From JBDTRY01 sp039931435 (GTDB lineage Bacteria > Acidobacteriota > Thermoanaerobaculia > Gp7-AA8), in the NCBI GenBank assembly GCA_039931435.1, contig JBDTRY010000002.1, forward strand, positions 1-63,788: a stretch of 63,788 nucleotides of DNA, in the 5' to 3' direction. Each line of letters begins with the position of its first letter. The first letter of the stretch is position 1. The notes under the pieces were generated by a model that had not been told where the DNA came from, did no database searches, and saw only the letters and a program-made list of their open reading frames with translations. The position numbers were made by a program, and so were the translations under genes. Shown here piece after piece: positions 1 to 9,504 of this stretch.

Positions 1-130
1 CAGCGAGCGAAGGATCTCTTCAACGAGGAATGGGCTGGCAACCGGGAAGGTGGAGGAGATCCTTCGCTCGACGATCAGGATGACAGCCGGCCATAGTGTT
101 TCCTGCCTCTGGCTCAGCGGCTCCCGCTGT
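1..130 (+). repeat. Dispersed intergenic repeat, family A, copy 1
   Basis: The core starts near position 39 (CAACCGGGAAGGTGG) and continues with GAGATCCTTCGCTCG, then a GGATGACA box and a CCGGCCATAG box. Related copies lie near 1510-1675 (inverted), 17706-17815, 21165-21300, 33510-33655 and 37335-37445. In this copy CGAGCGAAGGATCTC (4-18) is the exact reverse complement of GAGATCCTTCGCTCG (56-70), so the unit can fold into a 15-bp stem. I see no gene in 1-297. Confidence 0.75.
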
Positions 131-297
131 CGGTCCGCTTTTAATGAAGCGCCTCCTCGTTGTTGAGGGTTTGGGAAGGACTGTCATTCCGAACGAGCTT
201 CGTTTCGGGATGGCATGCCGTCGTAGTCGTGTTCATTCCGTGTGTCGCCGGCGGTCACGCCGTCCCCCAGTGAACGGGAGCGCAGACAGTGCCATGA

Positions 298-1080
298 TTG
301 TTGCCAGAACACATAGCGACCGATTCAGACGGCAGTGACTTTTGTGACGTACCATTAGCTTCTCCTTCCAATCGCGTGGAGCAAGTCGTGTGCCCTTCGA
401 CCTCAGAATTGAAACTCATCGCTGACGGACCTGACGATGCGCCGCTGACTCTCATCCTCGCGCACGGCGCAGGAGGTCCTATGGACTCTCCTTTCATGCG
501 CACTGTGGCACGGGGACTGGCCGATTCCGGATTGAAAGTCATCCGATTCAACTTCAACTACATGAACGCTGCGGCTGAGTCCGGACGTCGTGGCCGACCG
601 GACAGCACGGAAAGCCTCCTGCAGCAGTGGCGGTATGTATTCAAGGAAGTCCGTGGCTCATCATCGAGAGTGGCCATCGGCGGGAAATCAATGGGAGGGA
701 GGATGGCCACGATGGTGGCCGACGAATTGGAAGCGGCCGCCGTCGTCTGTCTGGGCTATCCGTTCCATCCGCCCGGCCGCCCGGAGAAAGCGCGCACAGC
801 CCACCTCGAAGCTATGCGCACCCGGACACTGTTCGTCCAGGGAACGCGCGACTCTTTTGGTACGCCCGACGATGTGCAGGGCTACGCGCTCTCCCAACAG
901 ATTGAGATGGCCTGGATCGAAGACGGAGATCATTCTCTCAAGCCGCGCAAGTCCTCCGGTCGCACGGAGCCGGAGAACATCGACGAAGCGGTCAGCTTCA
1001 TTGTGAACTTTCTCGATGCTGGCAATTCCGCCGACGCGGACAGGCGGCGGCGAAGGAACCCAGGCAGTCAACGAAGGTGA
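298..1080 (+). CDS. Alpha/beta hydrolase of the KANL3/Tex30 type
   Basis: Predicted cytoplasmic hydrolase of 260 residues; the substrate is unknown. The motif LAHGAGG near residue 50 fits the oxyanion-hole loop, GGKSMGGR near residue 128 is the nucleophile elbow with the catalytic serine, and the late GDHSL supplies the histidine. This pattern matches the KANL3/Tex30 branch of alpha/beta hydrolases, related to dienelactone hydrolases. The TTG start at 298 is weak. In-frame GTG codons at 376 and 388 lie just before the conserved part and could be the real start. The stop overlaps the GTG of the next gene by four bases (GTGA), so the two are probably translationally coupled. Confidence 0.85.
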   Translation: MLPEHIATDSDGSDFCDVPLASPSNRVEQVVCPSTSELKLIADGPDDAPLTLILAHGAGGPMDSPFMRTVARGLADSGLKVIRFNFNYMNAAAESGRRGRPDSTESLLQQWRYVFKEVRGSSSRVAIGGKSMGGRMATMVADELEAAAVVCLGYPFHPPGRPEKARTAHLEAMRTRTLFVQGTRDSFGTPDDVQGYALSQQIEMAWIEDGDHSLKPRKSSGRTEPENIDEAVSFIVNFLDAGNSADADRRRRRNPGSQRR

Positions 1081-1490
1081 TCGAAATCAACGATGAGATA
1101 TCGATCCCGGATTCGGAGATCGAGTTCACCGCCTCACGCAGCGCCGGACCGGGCGGTCAGAACGTGAACAAGGTAAACAGCCGCATCACGGTTACTTTCG
1201 ATGTCGTACGTTCTGCTGCGTTGAATGACGAACAGAAGTCCAGAGTTCTGGACAGGCTGAAAACGAGGATCAGCCGTGCCGGAATTCTGCAGATCTCGTC
1301 GCAGAAACATCGCACGCAACTCGCTAATCGCGAAGCAGCTGTAGCTCGATTTGCAGAGCTCGTGGCCGAGGCGTTGCGCGAAGAGCGGCCGCGAAAGAAG
1401 TCGCGGCCGTCCAGAGCGGCCCGAGAGAAGCGCATCGAAGAGAAGAAGCGGCGTTCGGGACTCAAACGTGATCGGGGACGGATCGAGTGA
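1077..1490 (+). CDS. arfB: Alternative ribosome-rescue peptidyl-tRNA hydrolase ArfB
   Basis: ArfB (YaeJ) releases peptides from ribosomes stalled on mRNA lacking a stop codon. The 137-residue protein has the release-factor signature SAGPGGQNVNK near residues 23-33, where the GGQ glutamine enters the peptidyl-transferase centre. Its C-terminal tail is very basic (RPRKKSRPSRAAREKR) and in this family occupies the empty mRNA channel. There is no codon-recognition domain, which separates it from RF1/RF2. The GTG start overlaps the TGA of the hydrolase upstream. Confidence 0.93.
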   Translation: MIEINDEISIPDSEIEFTASRSAGPGGQNVNKVNSRITVTFDVVRSAALNDEQKSRVLDRLKTRISRAGILQISSQKHRTQLANREAAVARFAELVAEALREERPRKKSRPSRAAREKRIEEKKRRSGLKRDRGRIE

Positions 1491-1509
1491 CCGCGAATCC
1501 TCTTCCGTG

Positions 1510-1675
1510 TTGGAGCGAATGCCCCCGTTACGCGCGGCAGATCCCTCCTCGCTCCGCTCGCGCAAACGCCGGTGTGGCGTGAATGACACGACTTCCACGG
1601 CCTGTCATCCTGAAGCGCCGAGTGAAGGATCTCCTCCACCTTCCCGGTTGCAGCGCGAGGAAGGGCACCCCCCTC
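1510..1675 (-). repeat. Dispersed intergenic repeat, family A, copy 2 (inverted)
   Basis: This part of the 423-base gap 1491-1913 reads, on the minus strand, GCAACCGGGAAGGTGGAGG, then a GATCCTTCACTCGGCGC box, AGGATGACAGG and AAGTCGTGTCATTCACGCC. The last box is also found in copy 4 near 21240. The rest of the gap up to the Shine-Dalgarno AGAGGTGAG before 1914 holds no gene I can support. Confidence 0.7.
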
Positions 1676-1913
1676 GTTGACGAAATCCTTCGGTTGCTAC
1701 GCTCCCCCAAGGTTGACAACTTCTCAACGCCCCGTGACAACGCCGCTCGTTTCATCAAGAGTGTCGAGCGAAGAATCCGTTCTACCTGCCCGGTTGCTCT
1801 GTAAGAGATCCCCCTCACTGCGAGCGCATTCTTTTATCTATCGTCTCGACCCCGTACTCGTGCGATAGACTCACGAAACAACCAATCGACAGACGAACCA
1901 GAGAGGTGAGCAG

Positions 1914-3920
1914 ATGACGAAGAAGCAGGAGCGGACGTTCAGCGAGTTTGCGCCGATAAAAATCAATCTGATCCTCGCCGTCGTTCTCACTGTGTTCGTT
2001 GCTGAACTGCCCGGCAACAAGCTGAAGGCGCAGTCGACGAAACCCTCTCCGGTTCCCGCCACATACACGCAGCTTCCGAGCGAGATCCCGTCGAAGTTCG
2101 TCCGCTCTACGGATACCTTCGACTACGAGCGGCGACTGGCCATGATTCCCATGCGCGACGGCGTGAAGCTGCACACGGTCATCCTCGTGCCGCGGGGCGC
2201 GAAACACGCTCCGATCCTTCTCACGCGCACTCCCTACGACGCTGACTCCCTTACCGCGCATTCGGAAAGCGGACACCTCGGTCCGTCCCTCCAGGGATAC
2301 GACAACGCCACCGACGTCATCGTCGAAGGCGGTTACATTCGTGTCGTTCAGGACGTTCGCGGCAAGTACGGCTCCGAGGGCGACTATGTAATGAATCGTC
2401 CGCTGCGCGGGCCTCTCAACTCCACGCCGGTGGACCATGCCACCGACACCTACGACACCATCGACTGGCTGGTGAAGAACGTCCCCGAGTCCAATGGCAA
2501 GGTTGGAATCCTCGGAATTTCGTATGACGGATTCCTGCCATTGATGGCTCTCGTCAATCCCCACCCGGCGCTGAAAGTCTCCGTGCCGATGAATCCCATG
2601 GTGGACGGCTGGATGGGCGACGACTGGTTTCACAACGGCGCCTTCCGTCAACAGGGAATGTCGTACATCTATGACCAGGAAGCGGACCGCAAGAATGACG
2701 AGAAGTGGTGGACGAACCATTTCGATGACTACGACATGTTTCTGGCCGCCGGTTCTGCCGGCGAGCTGGCGCGCATCCACGGGATGAATAGCCTCGGCTT
2801 CTGGCGGAAGCTCGTCGAACACCCTGCCTACGACGCCTTCTGGCGCGAACAGGCTGTGGACAAGCTGCTCGCTGCCCAGCCCTTGAAAGTTCCGGTCATG
2901 CTCGTGCACAGCCTGTGGGATCAGGAAGACATCTACGGCGCCCCCGCGGTCTACCGGGCCATCGAACCCAAGGACACCGCCAACGACATGGTCTACCTCG
3001 TCCTCGGCCCGTGGTTTCATGGACAGGAAATTCGTGACGGCAGCTTCCTGGGCGCCATCCGCTTCAACGGCGACACGTCACTCTGGTTCCGCCAGAATGT
3101 CCTCCGTCCATTTCTCGATCACTATCTGAAGGATGACGCGCCGGCGATGGACGTCGCGCCGGTAACCGCCTTCGAGACAGGGACCAACCGCTGGCTGCGT
3201 CTCCAGTCCTGGCCCTCGGGTTGCGCCGCCGGCTGCCCGGTCAAACCCACCCCGCTCTATCTGCAGGCAGGACAGAAACTGGGTTTCTCCGCTCCGCATG
3301 ACGGGAACGCAGCCTTCGATGAATACGTTTCTGATCCGGCGAAGCCCGTGCCGTTCGTCTCCCGTCCCGTCGGCTCGGGGCAATGGCGTACGTGGCTCGT
3401 CAGCGATCAGCGCGAATCCTCGGGACGGACCGATGTGGCCACGTTTGCTTCCGACCCGCTCACCGAATCCGTGAAGATCAGCGGCCAGCCCGTGGCGAAT
3501 CTTGTGGCATCAACGAGCGGGACCGATTCGGACTGGGTGGTGAAACTCATCGATGTCTATCCCGACGAGGTGGCGGCGCAGCCGGAGATGGGCGGCTATC
3601 AATTGATGATCTCCGCCGACATTTTTCGAGGACGCTACCGCCAGGGCCTGGACGAGGCGAAGCCGATTTCGGCCAACGAACCGTTGCTCTACCGGTTTGC
3701 CCTGCCGACCGCCGACCACGTGTTTCTGCCGGGACACCGCATGATGGTCCAGGTGCAATCGACATGGTTCCCGCTCTACGACCGCAACCCGCAGACATTC
3801 GTTCCGAACATCTTCCTGGCCAGACCCGCTGAATACGCGAAGGCCATTCAGCGGATCTACCACGCTCCGGGTGCAGCCAGTTTCGTGGAGCTGCCGATGG
3901 TGAACATGGAGGGTCACTGA
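1914..3920 (+). CDS. Secreted CocE/NonD family hydrolase (S15-like)
   Basis: Predicted exported serine hydrolase of 668 residues, of the family that includes cocaine esterase, glutaryl-7-ACA acylase and X-Pro dipeptidyl-peptidases. An N-terminal hydrophobic segment (residues 17-32) looks like a signal peptide. The catalytic serine lies in GISYDGF near residue 203; the WDQED aspartate near 334 and the GPWFHG histidine near 366 complete a likely triad. The C-terminal third fits the jelly-roll domain of the family. An AGAGGTGAG ribosome-binding site precedes the ATG. The substrate (peptide or ester) cannot be read from the sequence. It appears monocistronic. Confidence 0.9.
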   Translation: MTKKQERTFSEFAPIKINLILAVVLTVFVAELPGNKLKAQSTKPSPVPATYTQLPSEIPSKFVRSTDTFDYERRLAMIPMRDGVKLHTVILVPRGAKHAPILLTRTPYDADSLTAHSESGHLGPSLQGYDNATDVIVEGGYIRVVQDVRGKYGSEGDYVMNRPLRGPLNSTPVDHATDTYDTIDWLVKNVPESNGKVGILGISYDGFLPLMALVNPHPALKVSVPMNPMVDGWMGDDWFHNGAFRQQGMSYIYDQEADRKNDEKWWTNHFDDYDMFLAAGSAGELARIHGMNSLGFWRKLVEHPAYDAFWREQAVDKLLAAQPLKVPVMLVHSLWDQEDIYGAPAVYRAIEPKDTANDMVYLVLGPWFHGQEIRDGSFLGAIRFNGDTSLWFRQNVLRPFLDHYLKDDAPAMDVAPVTAFETGTNRWLRLQSWPSGCAAGCPVKPTPLYLQAGQKLGFSAPHDGNAAFDEYVSDPAKPVPFVSRPVGSGQWRTWLVSDQRESSGRTDVATFASDPLTESVKISGQPVANLVASTSGTDSDWVVKLIDVYPDEVAAQPEMGGYQLMISADIFRGRYRQGLDEAKPISANEPLLYRFALPTADHVFLPGHRMMVQVQSTWFPLYDRNPQTFVPNIFLARPAEYAKAIQRIYHAPGAASFVELPMVNMEGH

Positions 3921-4240
3921 GACGAGCCAGGTTAAGGGGGTATCCCTTTGAAGCGGGTCTGCCGATCACAGGTGCTGTACTGGCCGATCAATTGAAGAGC
4001 CTCGACCGGCTGGCCCGGAACTCGCTTCGCGTCTGCAGCCTCCCAGCGGAAATCATTGGCGCGGTTCTCCAGAAGGCTTCGCTACTGGTCTCGCCGACCC
4101 GCTGACCTACGCAGCAGGTGGCGCACCCCACGGCCCTTGCGCGCTCCACCGGACACCGCCTCGACACACGATTGTTGCAGCTAAGGCCTTCCCGACATAT
4201 CGTGTCGTAATCCCGTCACTGTGGAAAGGGGATTGCGGCT
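3921..4240. other. Intergenic gap, no gene seen
   Basis: These 320 bases contain no credible ORF. The only structure noticed is a short inverted repeat, CGACA-N5-TGTCG at 4193-4207, about 35 bases before the next start. It resembles the half-sites of the proposed BlaI dyads elsewhere in the window, but it is too short to call. Confidence 0.4.
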
Positions 4241-7216
4241 ATGCGACGTCGTGCCCTGATGCTTGCCAGCTGTCTGTTGGTTGCGGGAGCTCTGTCGGGA
4301 CAGGACCGCGTTGTCAACGGTTCCTTCGACAGCAATACATCATCGTGGCAGTCCGATCCCCGGTTCGCATCCTTCACTACACTGCAGTGGACCTCGGTCG
4401 ATGGCAACGGCGCTGCAGAAATCGTCACCGCCTCTGCCGATCCGGGCGCATCCTATGTTTACAGTCAATGCATGGCCGTATCTCCCGGAGAAGCGCTGGT
4501 GTTTCGCGGGCGGCTGCGTCGTCCGTCCGGCCAGGCATCGCAAGGCAACGGATGGATCTTTCTCTATTGGTACAAAGAAGCGAATTGCTTGACGGGGAGC
4601 GCCGGGTTCGGCGCTGGAGCCGGTCCCACATCGGACGACGAGGAGGCCTGGCAGACTTACGGGCTCAATCCGCTCACCGTCCCGCCTGACGCCCGGGGTG
4701 CGGTAATCGGATTGATCGTTGGTAAGTACTCGACCGGTGGCTCGTACCGGATACTCTTCGACGACCTCACACTGCTGGGAACCAGCGTTGCACCTGCCAT
4801 CAGCATCACCGGTCCATCGGCGGCGGTTCAAAACACTCCCGTCACCTTCGCCGCGGCCGCGACCAACTGTCAGCCGGGCGCCAACGGATGGACCTGGGTC
4901 GTAACGGGCGGAACGATCTCGGGAAGTTCCACGGGCCCGCAGGTTTCGGTGAACTTCGGCAACGCAGGCAATGCTTCTGTCACGGCTACGAATTCGGCGT
5001 GCGGAAGCGCTACGGTGACTGTACCCGTGGCAGTGTCGCCGCAGGCGCCGGATATCGTCGTCTCTTCGCTGCCTCTGGCCATGGTGCAGTACGCGACCCT
5101 GACAGGCGGAGCCACGCGGTACATCCTCACCAATCGAGGGGGCTCGACCACCACCGTCACTCTGAGCGCCGATGCGCCCTTTTTCGTCCATGACAGTTCG
5201 GCAGTGACGATCGGTCCCGGACTATCCCAGTTCGTCTACATTTCCGGGAGAGCCCAGCCTCAAGGCCCGTATCAAGGCAACTCCAGAATCTCCGGCGCCG
5301 GAGTGCCGGGAGGTCTCTCAGTCGCTGTGAGTATGGCCTCTACGGGGATCCCCATCGGACCTACCGCCGCATCCGCCTCGGGAGGACAGACCGAGGTGAA
5401 CGGTCCTCCGGGAACGAATCCCACCGGCTCGGTAACTTTTCGCAACGACGGAACAGTGTTGCTGGAGGGTGTGGTCTCAACGGACGTGCCGTGGCTGATC
5501 CTGGCCACGACATTCGTCTCCATTCCGGTCGGTCAATCCGTACAGGTCAACTTCACCATCGATCTCGCTGCAAAGGCGGCCCTGGGCAATCTGGGTTCCG
5601 GCACTGCTACGATCGTTCTGCGCTTCCCCCGTTCGCCGTTTTTCCTGAAACAGTCCGAGGCTCTTACGACCGCGCAGGAAGTCACGCCGCCGGCCACAAG
5701 CCGCACGGCGGCGGCGGTCGTGGCCACGGCCACCACGCCGCTCTCCTCTGCGGCCATCCCGCCCTTCGGCATCGGCGACTTCGCCTTGGTGGTCCCTCTG
5801 ATCGGCGGCGCGGACGCAAGAACGGACCTCACTCTCGGCGGTCAACTGCCATCCACATCGATCGCCGGCGCCAATATGTATCTCCTTCCCGTGGGCGGCT
5901 CGTCGGCCTCTCTCGCCACTCTGCCCACATTCGGTCCGAACCCACTTTCATATTCGAACATCACGAAAAATCTCTTTCAGCAGTCCACCCCCACTGGCTC
6001 GTTGCAGATTCGCAGTGCATCGAACGATTCCGTGGTGCCGTCGGCAACGCTGCGTACCAGTGCTTCCGGCAGCGTATTCACCAGCGTCCTTCCCGTGTTC
6101 CGCTCCGACCGAGCTTCCGGGTCGGAAGATACGATCACGCTGCCGGGGCTGCGAAAGGACCAGAGCGTATCGACCGACCTCTATCTGCAGGAGTTGGCCG
6201 GCTTCACCGCGAATGCCTCGCTCGAGTTCCGCTCCGATTCGGGCGCGGTGGTTTCTTCAACGTCGCGGGACCTCACCGCTTTCGGGGTAACGAGCCTGAT
6301 CGACGCCGTGCCCGCGGGTGCAACGCAGCTGGCGGTAAGGGTCTCCGGCTCGGGCAGGGCAACCGTCTACGCCGTGACTCGGCACACTACGGGTGAGCGC
6401 GCGGTGATTGCCGACTGGCGCCGTGTATATGGCGTTCCAGCAACCGAGCCGTTGATCCTGCCCATCGTGGCCGCGCGGCGAGCAGGTCCGGGTATCGGCA
6501 GGTACGACCTTCAGCTTTCGAACAGAGCCGGCTCTGGAACGGCCACGATTACGGCCGATCTTTACCGGCAGCAGTCGCGGTCGAGGGGTGCGATCCGAGG
6601 CTCACGGGGAGTGCAGACGCCGCTGACGAAATCGTGGACTGTCCCTGCAGGTACGAACCGCCTGATCCGTGATGTCGCTCTCGAGTTCGGAGTAGGTTCT
6701 CTTGAGGGGCACCTCACACTGAAGGCCACCGGCGGCGATGTGACGATGATTGCCGAGGGAATCGACACGTCGACCGGCGATGATTTTCCGACGATCGCGG
6801 TCCCCCTGCTGCCGCTTTCGATCGCCAAGGCGAACGGAGTGGTGTCGCCGTTCACGTTTGACGACTCGCCGCTTACAGAAGTGCCTCGTAACGGGACGCT
6901 CCGAACCGACCTCGGGCTGATCGAGACCGCGGGCGCGGAAGCGCGGGTGCGGATCACTCTCAACTACCCCCAGAAGACCTCCAGCGCCTCCGTTCCCGTT
7001 CCCTCCACAGAATTCGTGCTGGCTCCGAACCAGTCATTGACGGTCGAGGACATCGTGGCCACGCTGGTGGGACTGGACAAACGAGCCGAGCTGGGGGACC
7101 TCTATGGCGCCACTCTGAAAGCTCAGCTCGTCTCCGGCGGTGGACGAGTCCTGACGTATCTCATTCAGCACGACAATGCTACCGAGCAGCTGTCGCTTCG
7201 TCCTCCGTACCGCTGA
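4241..7216 (+). CDS. Large secreted multidomain protein with shared C-terminal module
   Basis: The function is unknown. The 991-residue protein starts with a signal peptide (hydrophobic run ending near GALSGQ). It continues with a beta-rich carbohydrate-binding-like segment (about 25-180), an Ig/PKD-like segment (about 185-270), and two beta-sandwich segments resembling BACON or choice-of-anchor domains (about 275-490). From about 505 to the end it aligns by eye with the C-terminus of the leucine-rich-repeat protein at 9505: both have a (G)(L/I)RKD...TDLY(L/V)QE(L/V)AG block, a RT(D/G)(L/F)GL(I/V)E block and a LAP block near the end. There is no transmembrane anchor and no catalytic motif. 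A surface or extracellular adhesive or structural role is only inference. Confidence 0.8.
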   Translation: MRRRALMLASCLLVAGALSGQDRVVNGSFDSNTSSWQSDPRFASFTTLQWTSVDGNGAAEIVTASADPGASYVYSQCMAVSPGEALVFRGRLRRPSGQASQGNGWIFLYWYKEANCLTGSAGFGAGAGPTSDDEEAWQTYGLNPLTVPPDARGAVIGLIVGKYSTGGSYRILFDDLTLLGTSVAPAISITGPSAAVQNTPVTFAAAATNCQPGANGWTWVVTGGTISGSSTGPQVSVNFGNAGNASVTATNSACGSATVTVPVAVSPQAPDIVVSSLPLAMVQYATLTGGATRYILTNRGGSTTTVTLSADAPFFVHDSSAVTIGPGLSQFVYISGRAQPQGPYQGNSRISGAGVPGGLSVAVSMASTGIPIGPTAASASGGQTEVNGPPGTNPTGSVTFRNDGTVLLEGVVSTDVPWLILATTFVSIPVGQSVQVNFTIDLAAKAALGNLGSGTATIVLRFPRSPFFLKQSEALTTAQEVTPPATSRTAAAVVATATTPLSSAAIPPFGIGDFALVVPLIGGADARTDLTLGGQLPSTSIAGANMYLLPVGGSSASLATLPTFGPNPLSYSNITKNLFQQSTPTGSLQIRSASNDSVVPSATLRTSASGSVFTSVLPVFRSDRASGSEDTITLPGLRKDQSVSTDLYLQELAGFTANASLEFRSDSGAVVSSTSRDLTAFGVTSLIDAVPAGATQLAVRVSGSGRATVYAVTRHTTGERAVIADWRRVYGVPATEPLILPIVAARRAGPGIGRYDLQLSNRAGSGTATITADLYRQQSRSRGAIRGSRGVQTPLTKSWTVPAGTNRLIRDVALEFGVGSLEGHLTLKATGGDVTMIAEGIDTSTGDDFPTIAVPLLPLSIAKANGVVSPFTFDDSPLTEVPRNGTLRTDLGLIETAGAEARVRITLNYPQKTSSASVPVPSTEFVLAPNQSLTVEDIVATLVGLDKRAELGDLYGATLKAQLVSGGGRVLTYLIQHDNATEQLSLRPPYR

Positions 7217-7292
7217 GGCGCGTCTCGCTCGTTACTCACCACTTCCTGGTTATCGCAATGGCGTGTCGTGATTTCAACCTGTCTTCGCGCCT

Positions 7293-7298
7293 TACAAT
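7293..7298 (+). promoter_or_regulatory. TACAAT -10 element placed for a leaderless start
   Basis: TACAAT ends six bases before the GTG at 7305. That spacing would put transcription start on or next to the start codon, as at blaI. No good -35 is visible, so this is tentative. Confidence 0.4.
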
Positions 7299-7304
7299 CC
7301 AGAG

Positions 7305-8195
7305 GTGATGCGGGGCTATAGACGACGCGGCGCGCTTGCCGACCTCGTAACCCAGCAATGGGTGAGGTGGACCGGGCGGAATATCGACCCGGCCCGCACG
7401 TCGTGGCTGTCAGGGCCCATCGGCGACCCTTCGGGGATCGGACGCGACTTTTTCATCGGGCTTGCTTCTTCGGAGGGGTTGCAAGTGCGGCGCAGCGGCG
7501 GAACCCGTGGGCTGCTGGCCATGAAGCAGCTTCGGGGCCCGGGGTTCGACCCGGCGGAGGTCGCTCCTGCAGTCCGTGACTTCTACGAACATACCTCTGA
7601 TTTCGAACTGGACAGCTGGGCGGAGTGGTGCGGTGTTTTCCGCCCGTTCGGCTGGCTCCTCACGGTGATGTTCAGCCGCCGGCTCCAGCAGCTGAACATG
7701 CCTCTACGACCGCTCGATACGAGCGGCGGCACGGTGAGTGAAATCATTCATCTCCAGGATCCGGCGTCCGGGGAAGTGATGTACACGGCATGGCTGCGAG
7801 AACTGCGGCGCACAGGCAATGTTCTCTACGCCGGTTGCTACTCGACGGCCGGTGTGCCCGGGTATCAGTCGCCCTGTGTCAAAGTCGTCTTCCCACTCCC
7901 GAACGGAAATGCAATCGTGCTTCTTCGTCCCTCGGTCGGAGAAGACGGCGCCTTGACCATTCTTTCGTCGGGCCGGCGTTTTGGCGATCCGGGGTTCTAC
8001 TTCACGGTGCGCGATCCCGAGGGGACAGTGCGGGCGCGGTACGTTCGCACCATGCGGGAGAAAATCCGTGTTTATGCGGACGGGAACGGCGCAGTACGGG
8101 CGGACCACACCCTGGCGATCTGGGGCACGGTATTCCTCCGTCTACACTACAAATGTACCCGCCGGCAGCAGACACCGGCCAGTCAAGACGGATAG
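7305..8195 (+). CDS. Conserved-looking protein of unknown function
   Basis: I do not recognise this 296-residue protein. It has no signal peptide and no clear transmembrane helix. A mixed sequence with tryptophan-rich stretches (DSWAEWCGVFRPFGW near residue 105) and a basic, cysteine-containing tail suggests a compact soluble protein. Translation could begin at GTG 7305 or at the adjacent ATG 7308. The -10-like TACAAT six bases upstream and the lack of a spaced Shine-Dalgarno favour a leaderless transcript. The neighbours give no functional hint. Confidence 0.7.
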   Translation: MMRGYRRRGALADLVTQQWVRWTGRNIDPARTSWLSGPIGDPSGIGRDFFIGLASSEGLQVRRSGGTRGLLAMKQLRGPGFDPAEVAPAVRDFYEHTSDFELDSWAEWCGVFRPFGWLLTVMFSRRLQQLNMPLRPLDTSGGTVSEIIHLQDPASGEVMYTAWLRELRRTGNVLYAGCYSTAGVPGYQSPCVKVVFPLPNGNAIVLLRPSVGEDGALTILSSGRRFGDPGFYFTVRDPEGTVRARYVRTMREKIRVYADGNGAVRADHTLAIWGTVFLRLHYKCTRRQQTPASQDG

Positions 8196-8338
8196 TAAAA
8201 GTTGTTTCGCGAGCGGGTCGGAGAGCCGACTATACTTCCGGTGTTTCTTCCGGCTTCCGAACGAACGAGACATCATCGGGAGCCGAATCTGGTAAGCGTC
8301 CGATCACATTTCTGGTGGGCATTTGAAAGGAGGCCGCA

Positions 8339-8659
8339 GTGCCGAAATATCTGCTTCAGGCCAATTATGTTGGCGATGGCGTCAAGGGACTTCTCAAAGA
8401 GGGAGGCACGAATCGTCGCGCTGCCGCCGAGATGGGTGTGCAATCGCTCGGTGGCTCGATCGAGTCGTTTTACTACGCCTTCGGCGAGACCGATGCTTAC
8501 GTCATCGCGGACCTGCCTGACAACGTGAGCATGGCGGCACTGGCCCTGACGATCAGTGCCACCGGCGCAGTGGGTGTGAAGACCACTGTCCTGATCACGC
8601 CTGAAGACCTCGACGCAGCGGTAAAAAAGTCGCCGGGGTATCGCGGTCCGGGACAGTAG
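8339..8659 (+). CDS. GYD domain-containing protein
   Basis: This small 106-residue protein matches the GYD family. Its pattern is a YLLQANY opening, a GVKGLLKEGGTNR stretch, SLGGSIESFYYAFGETD and a closing hydrophobic segment with ATGAVGVKTTVLIT. The fold is a ferredoxin-like dimeric alpha-beta barrel. No reaction is known for the family. The GTG start has a strong GAAAGGAGG ribosome-binding site ending six bases upstream (8326-8333). It stands alone. Confidence 0.88.
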   Translation: MPKYLLQANYVGDGVKGLLKEGGTNRRAAAEMGVQSLGGSIESFYYAFGETDAYVIADLPDNVSMAALALTISATGAVGVKTTVLITPEDLDAAVKKSPGYRGPGQ

Positions 8660-8841
8660 GCGATTCCGCAGCGCGGAACACGATCCTCAGCCTGAGGATC
8701 TGAAACGGCTGACCGAACTGGCCGTGCGGGGTCAGGAATGTCTAGTTTGCGCAAATACGATGGCGCTGACCGGAAGGCTTCCGTCGGGTTTGCAGATCCC
8801 CAGGCGGCTGCTGAGAGAGAAGACCCGCTTTCCATCGGAAG

Positions 8842-9222
8842 ATGAAAATGCAACCTGACTCCTCCCACAGCGAACTGCTCTTCTCCTACGGCACGCTTCA
8901 ACTGGAAGCGGTGCAGACGGCATTGTTTCGACGGCTTCTGAAAGGCAGCATCGACGCACTTCCGGGCTTCGTGCTGGTCTCGTTGAAGATCGACGATCCG
9001 CTGGTCGTGGCCATCAGCGGCAAGGAGTTCCACACCATGGCCTCGTTCACTGGAAGGAGCGCGGACGCCGTTCCCGGAACCGTGTTTGCCCTCACTCCCG
9101 AAGAGCTGAAGAACGCGGACGGATACGAAGTGCCGGCGTTAAAGAGGGTGAGCGCGGTTCTGCAGTCAGGACTACGTGCCTGGGTATACATCGACGCCCG
9201 AAGCACGCCGGTGCAGTCGTGA
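8842..9222 (+). CDS. Gamma-glutamylcyclotransferase-like (AIG2/GGCT) protein
   Basis: The FSYGTLQ motif near residues 14-20 is the substrate-binding loop of the GGCT/AIG2 superfamily, whose members release 5-oxoproline from gamma-glutamyl compounds. The later GTVFALTPEELKNADGYE stretch fits the conserved second half, including the glutamate region and the aromatic that follows. At 126 residues it is of normal length for bacterial AIG2-like proteins. The true substrate in this branch is uncertain. It is flanked by spacers and shows no operon partner. Confidence 0.8.
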   Translation: MKMQPDSSHSELLFSYGTLQLEAVQTALFRRLLKGSIDALPGFVLVSLKIDDPLVVAISGKEFHTMASFTGRSADAVPGTVFALTPEELKNADGYEVPALKRVSAVLQSGLRAWVYIDARSTPVQS

Positions 9223-9504
9223 CCACGTCATGGCGGATGAGTCGCGAGACACTGGCCGGTGTGACATCCCTTCGCTCACCTACCGGGACGCTCCGCGCGC
9301 AGGCCATCCGCTTTTACCAGGCTCCAGGATCTGTTTCCTCGCACGATTGATTGATGATGCAACTGCAGCCATCTTCCAATGCTGAAGAGGTAGCATACGG
9401 TTGAACCGCTCCTTGGAGACCAGTCGGAGTAGCGACCAAAATGAATTCTTTATCCTTAACGGAGTCGTGCGTCGTGCCGATGAGGAGTTTCGCTGGAGGG
9501 TGCC

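Noticed and set aside
1815..3020. 401-codon minus-strand ORF opposite the CocE hydrolase
   Set aside because: It is the antisense shadow of a well-supported gene in GC-rich DNA; it shows no family pattern and is His/Val-rich in the way shadow frames are.
9280..9500. Riboswitch in the leader of the LRR gene
   Set aside because: I looked for c-di-GMP-type and other familiar conserved cores and found none; the leader has no long conserved stem I can identify.
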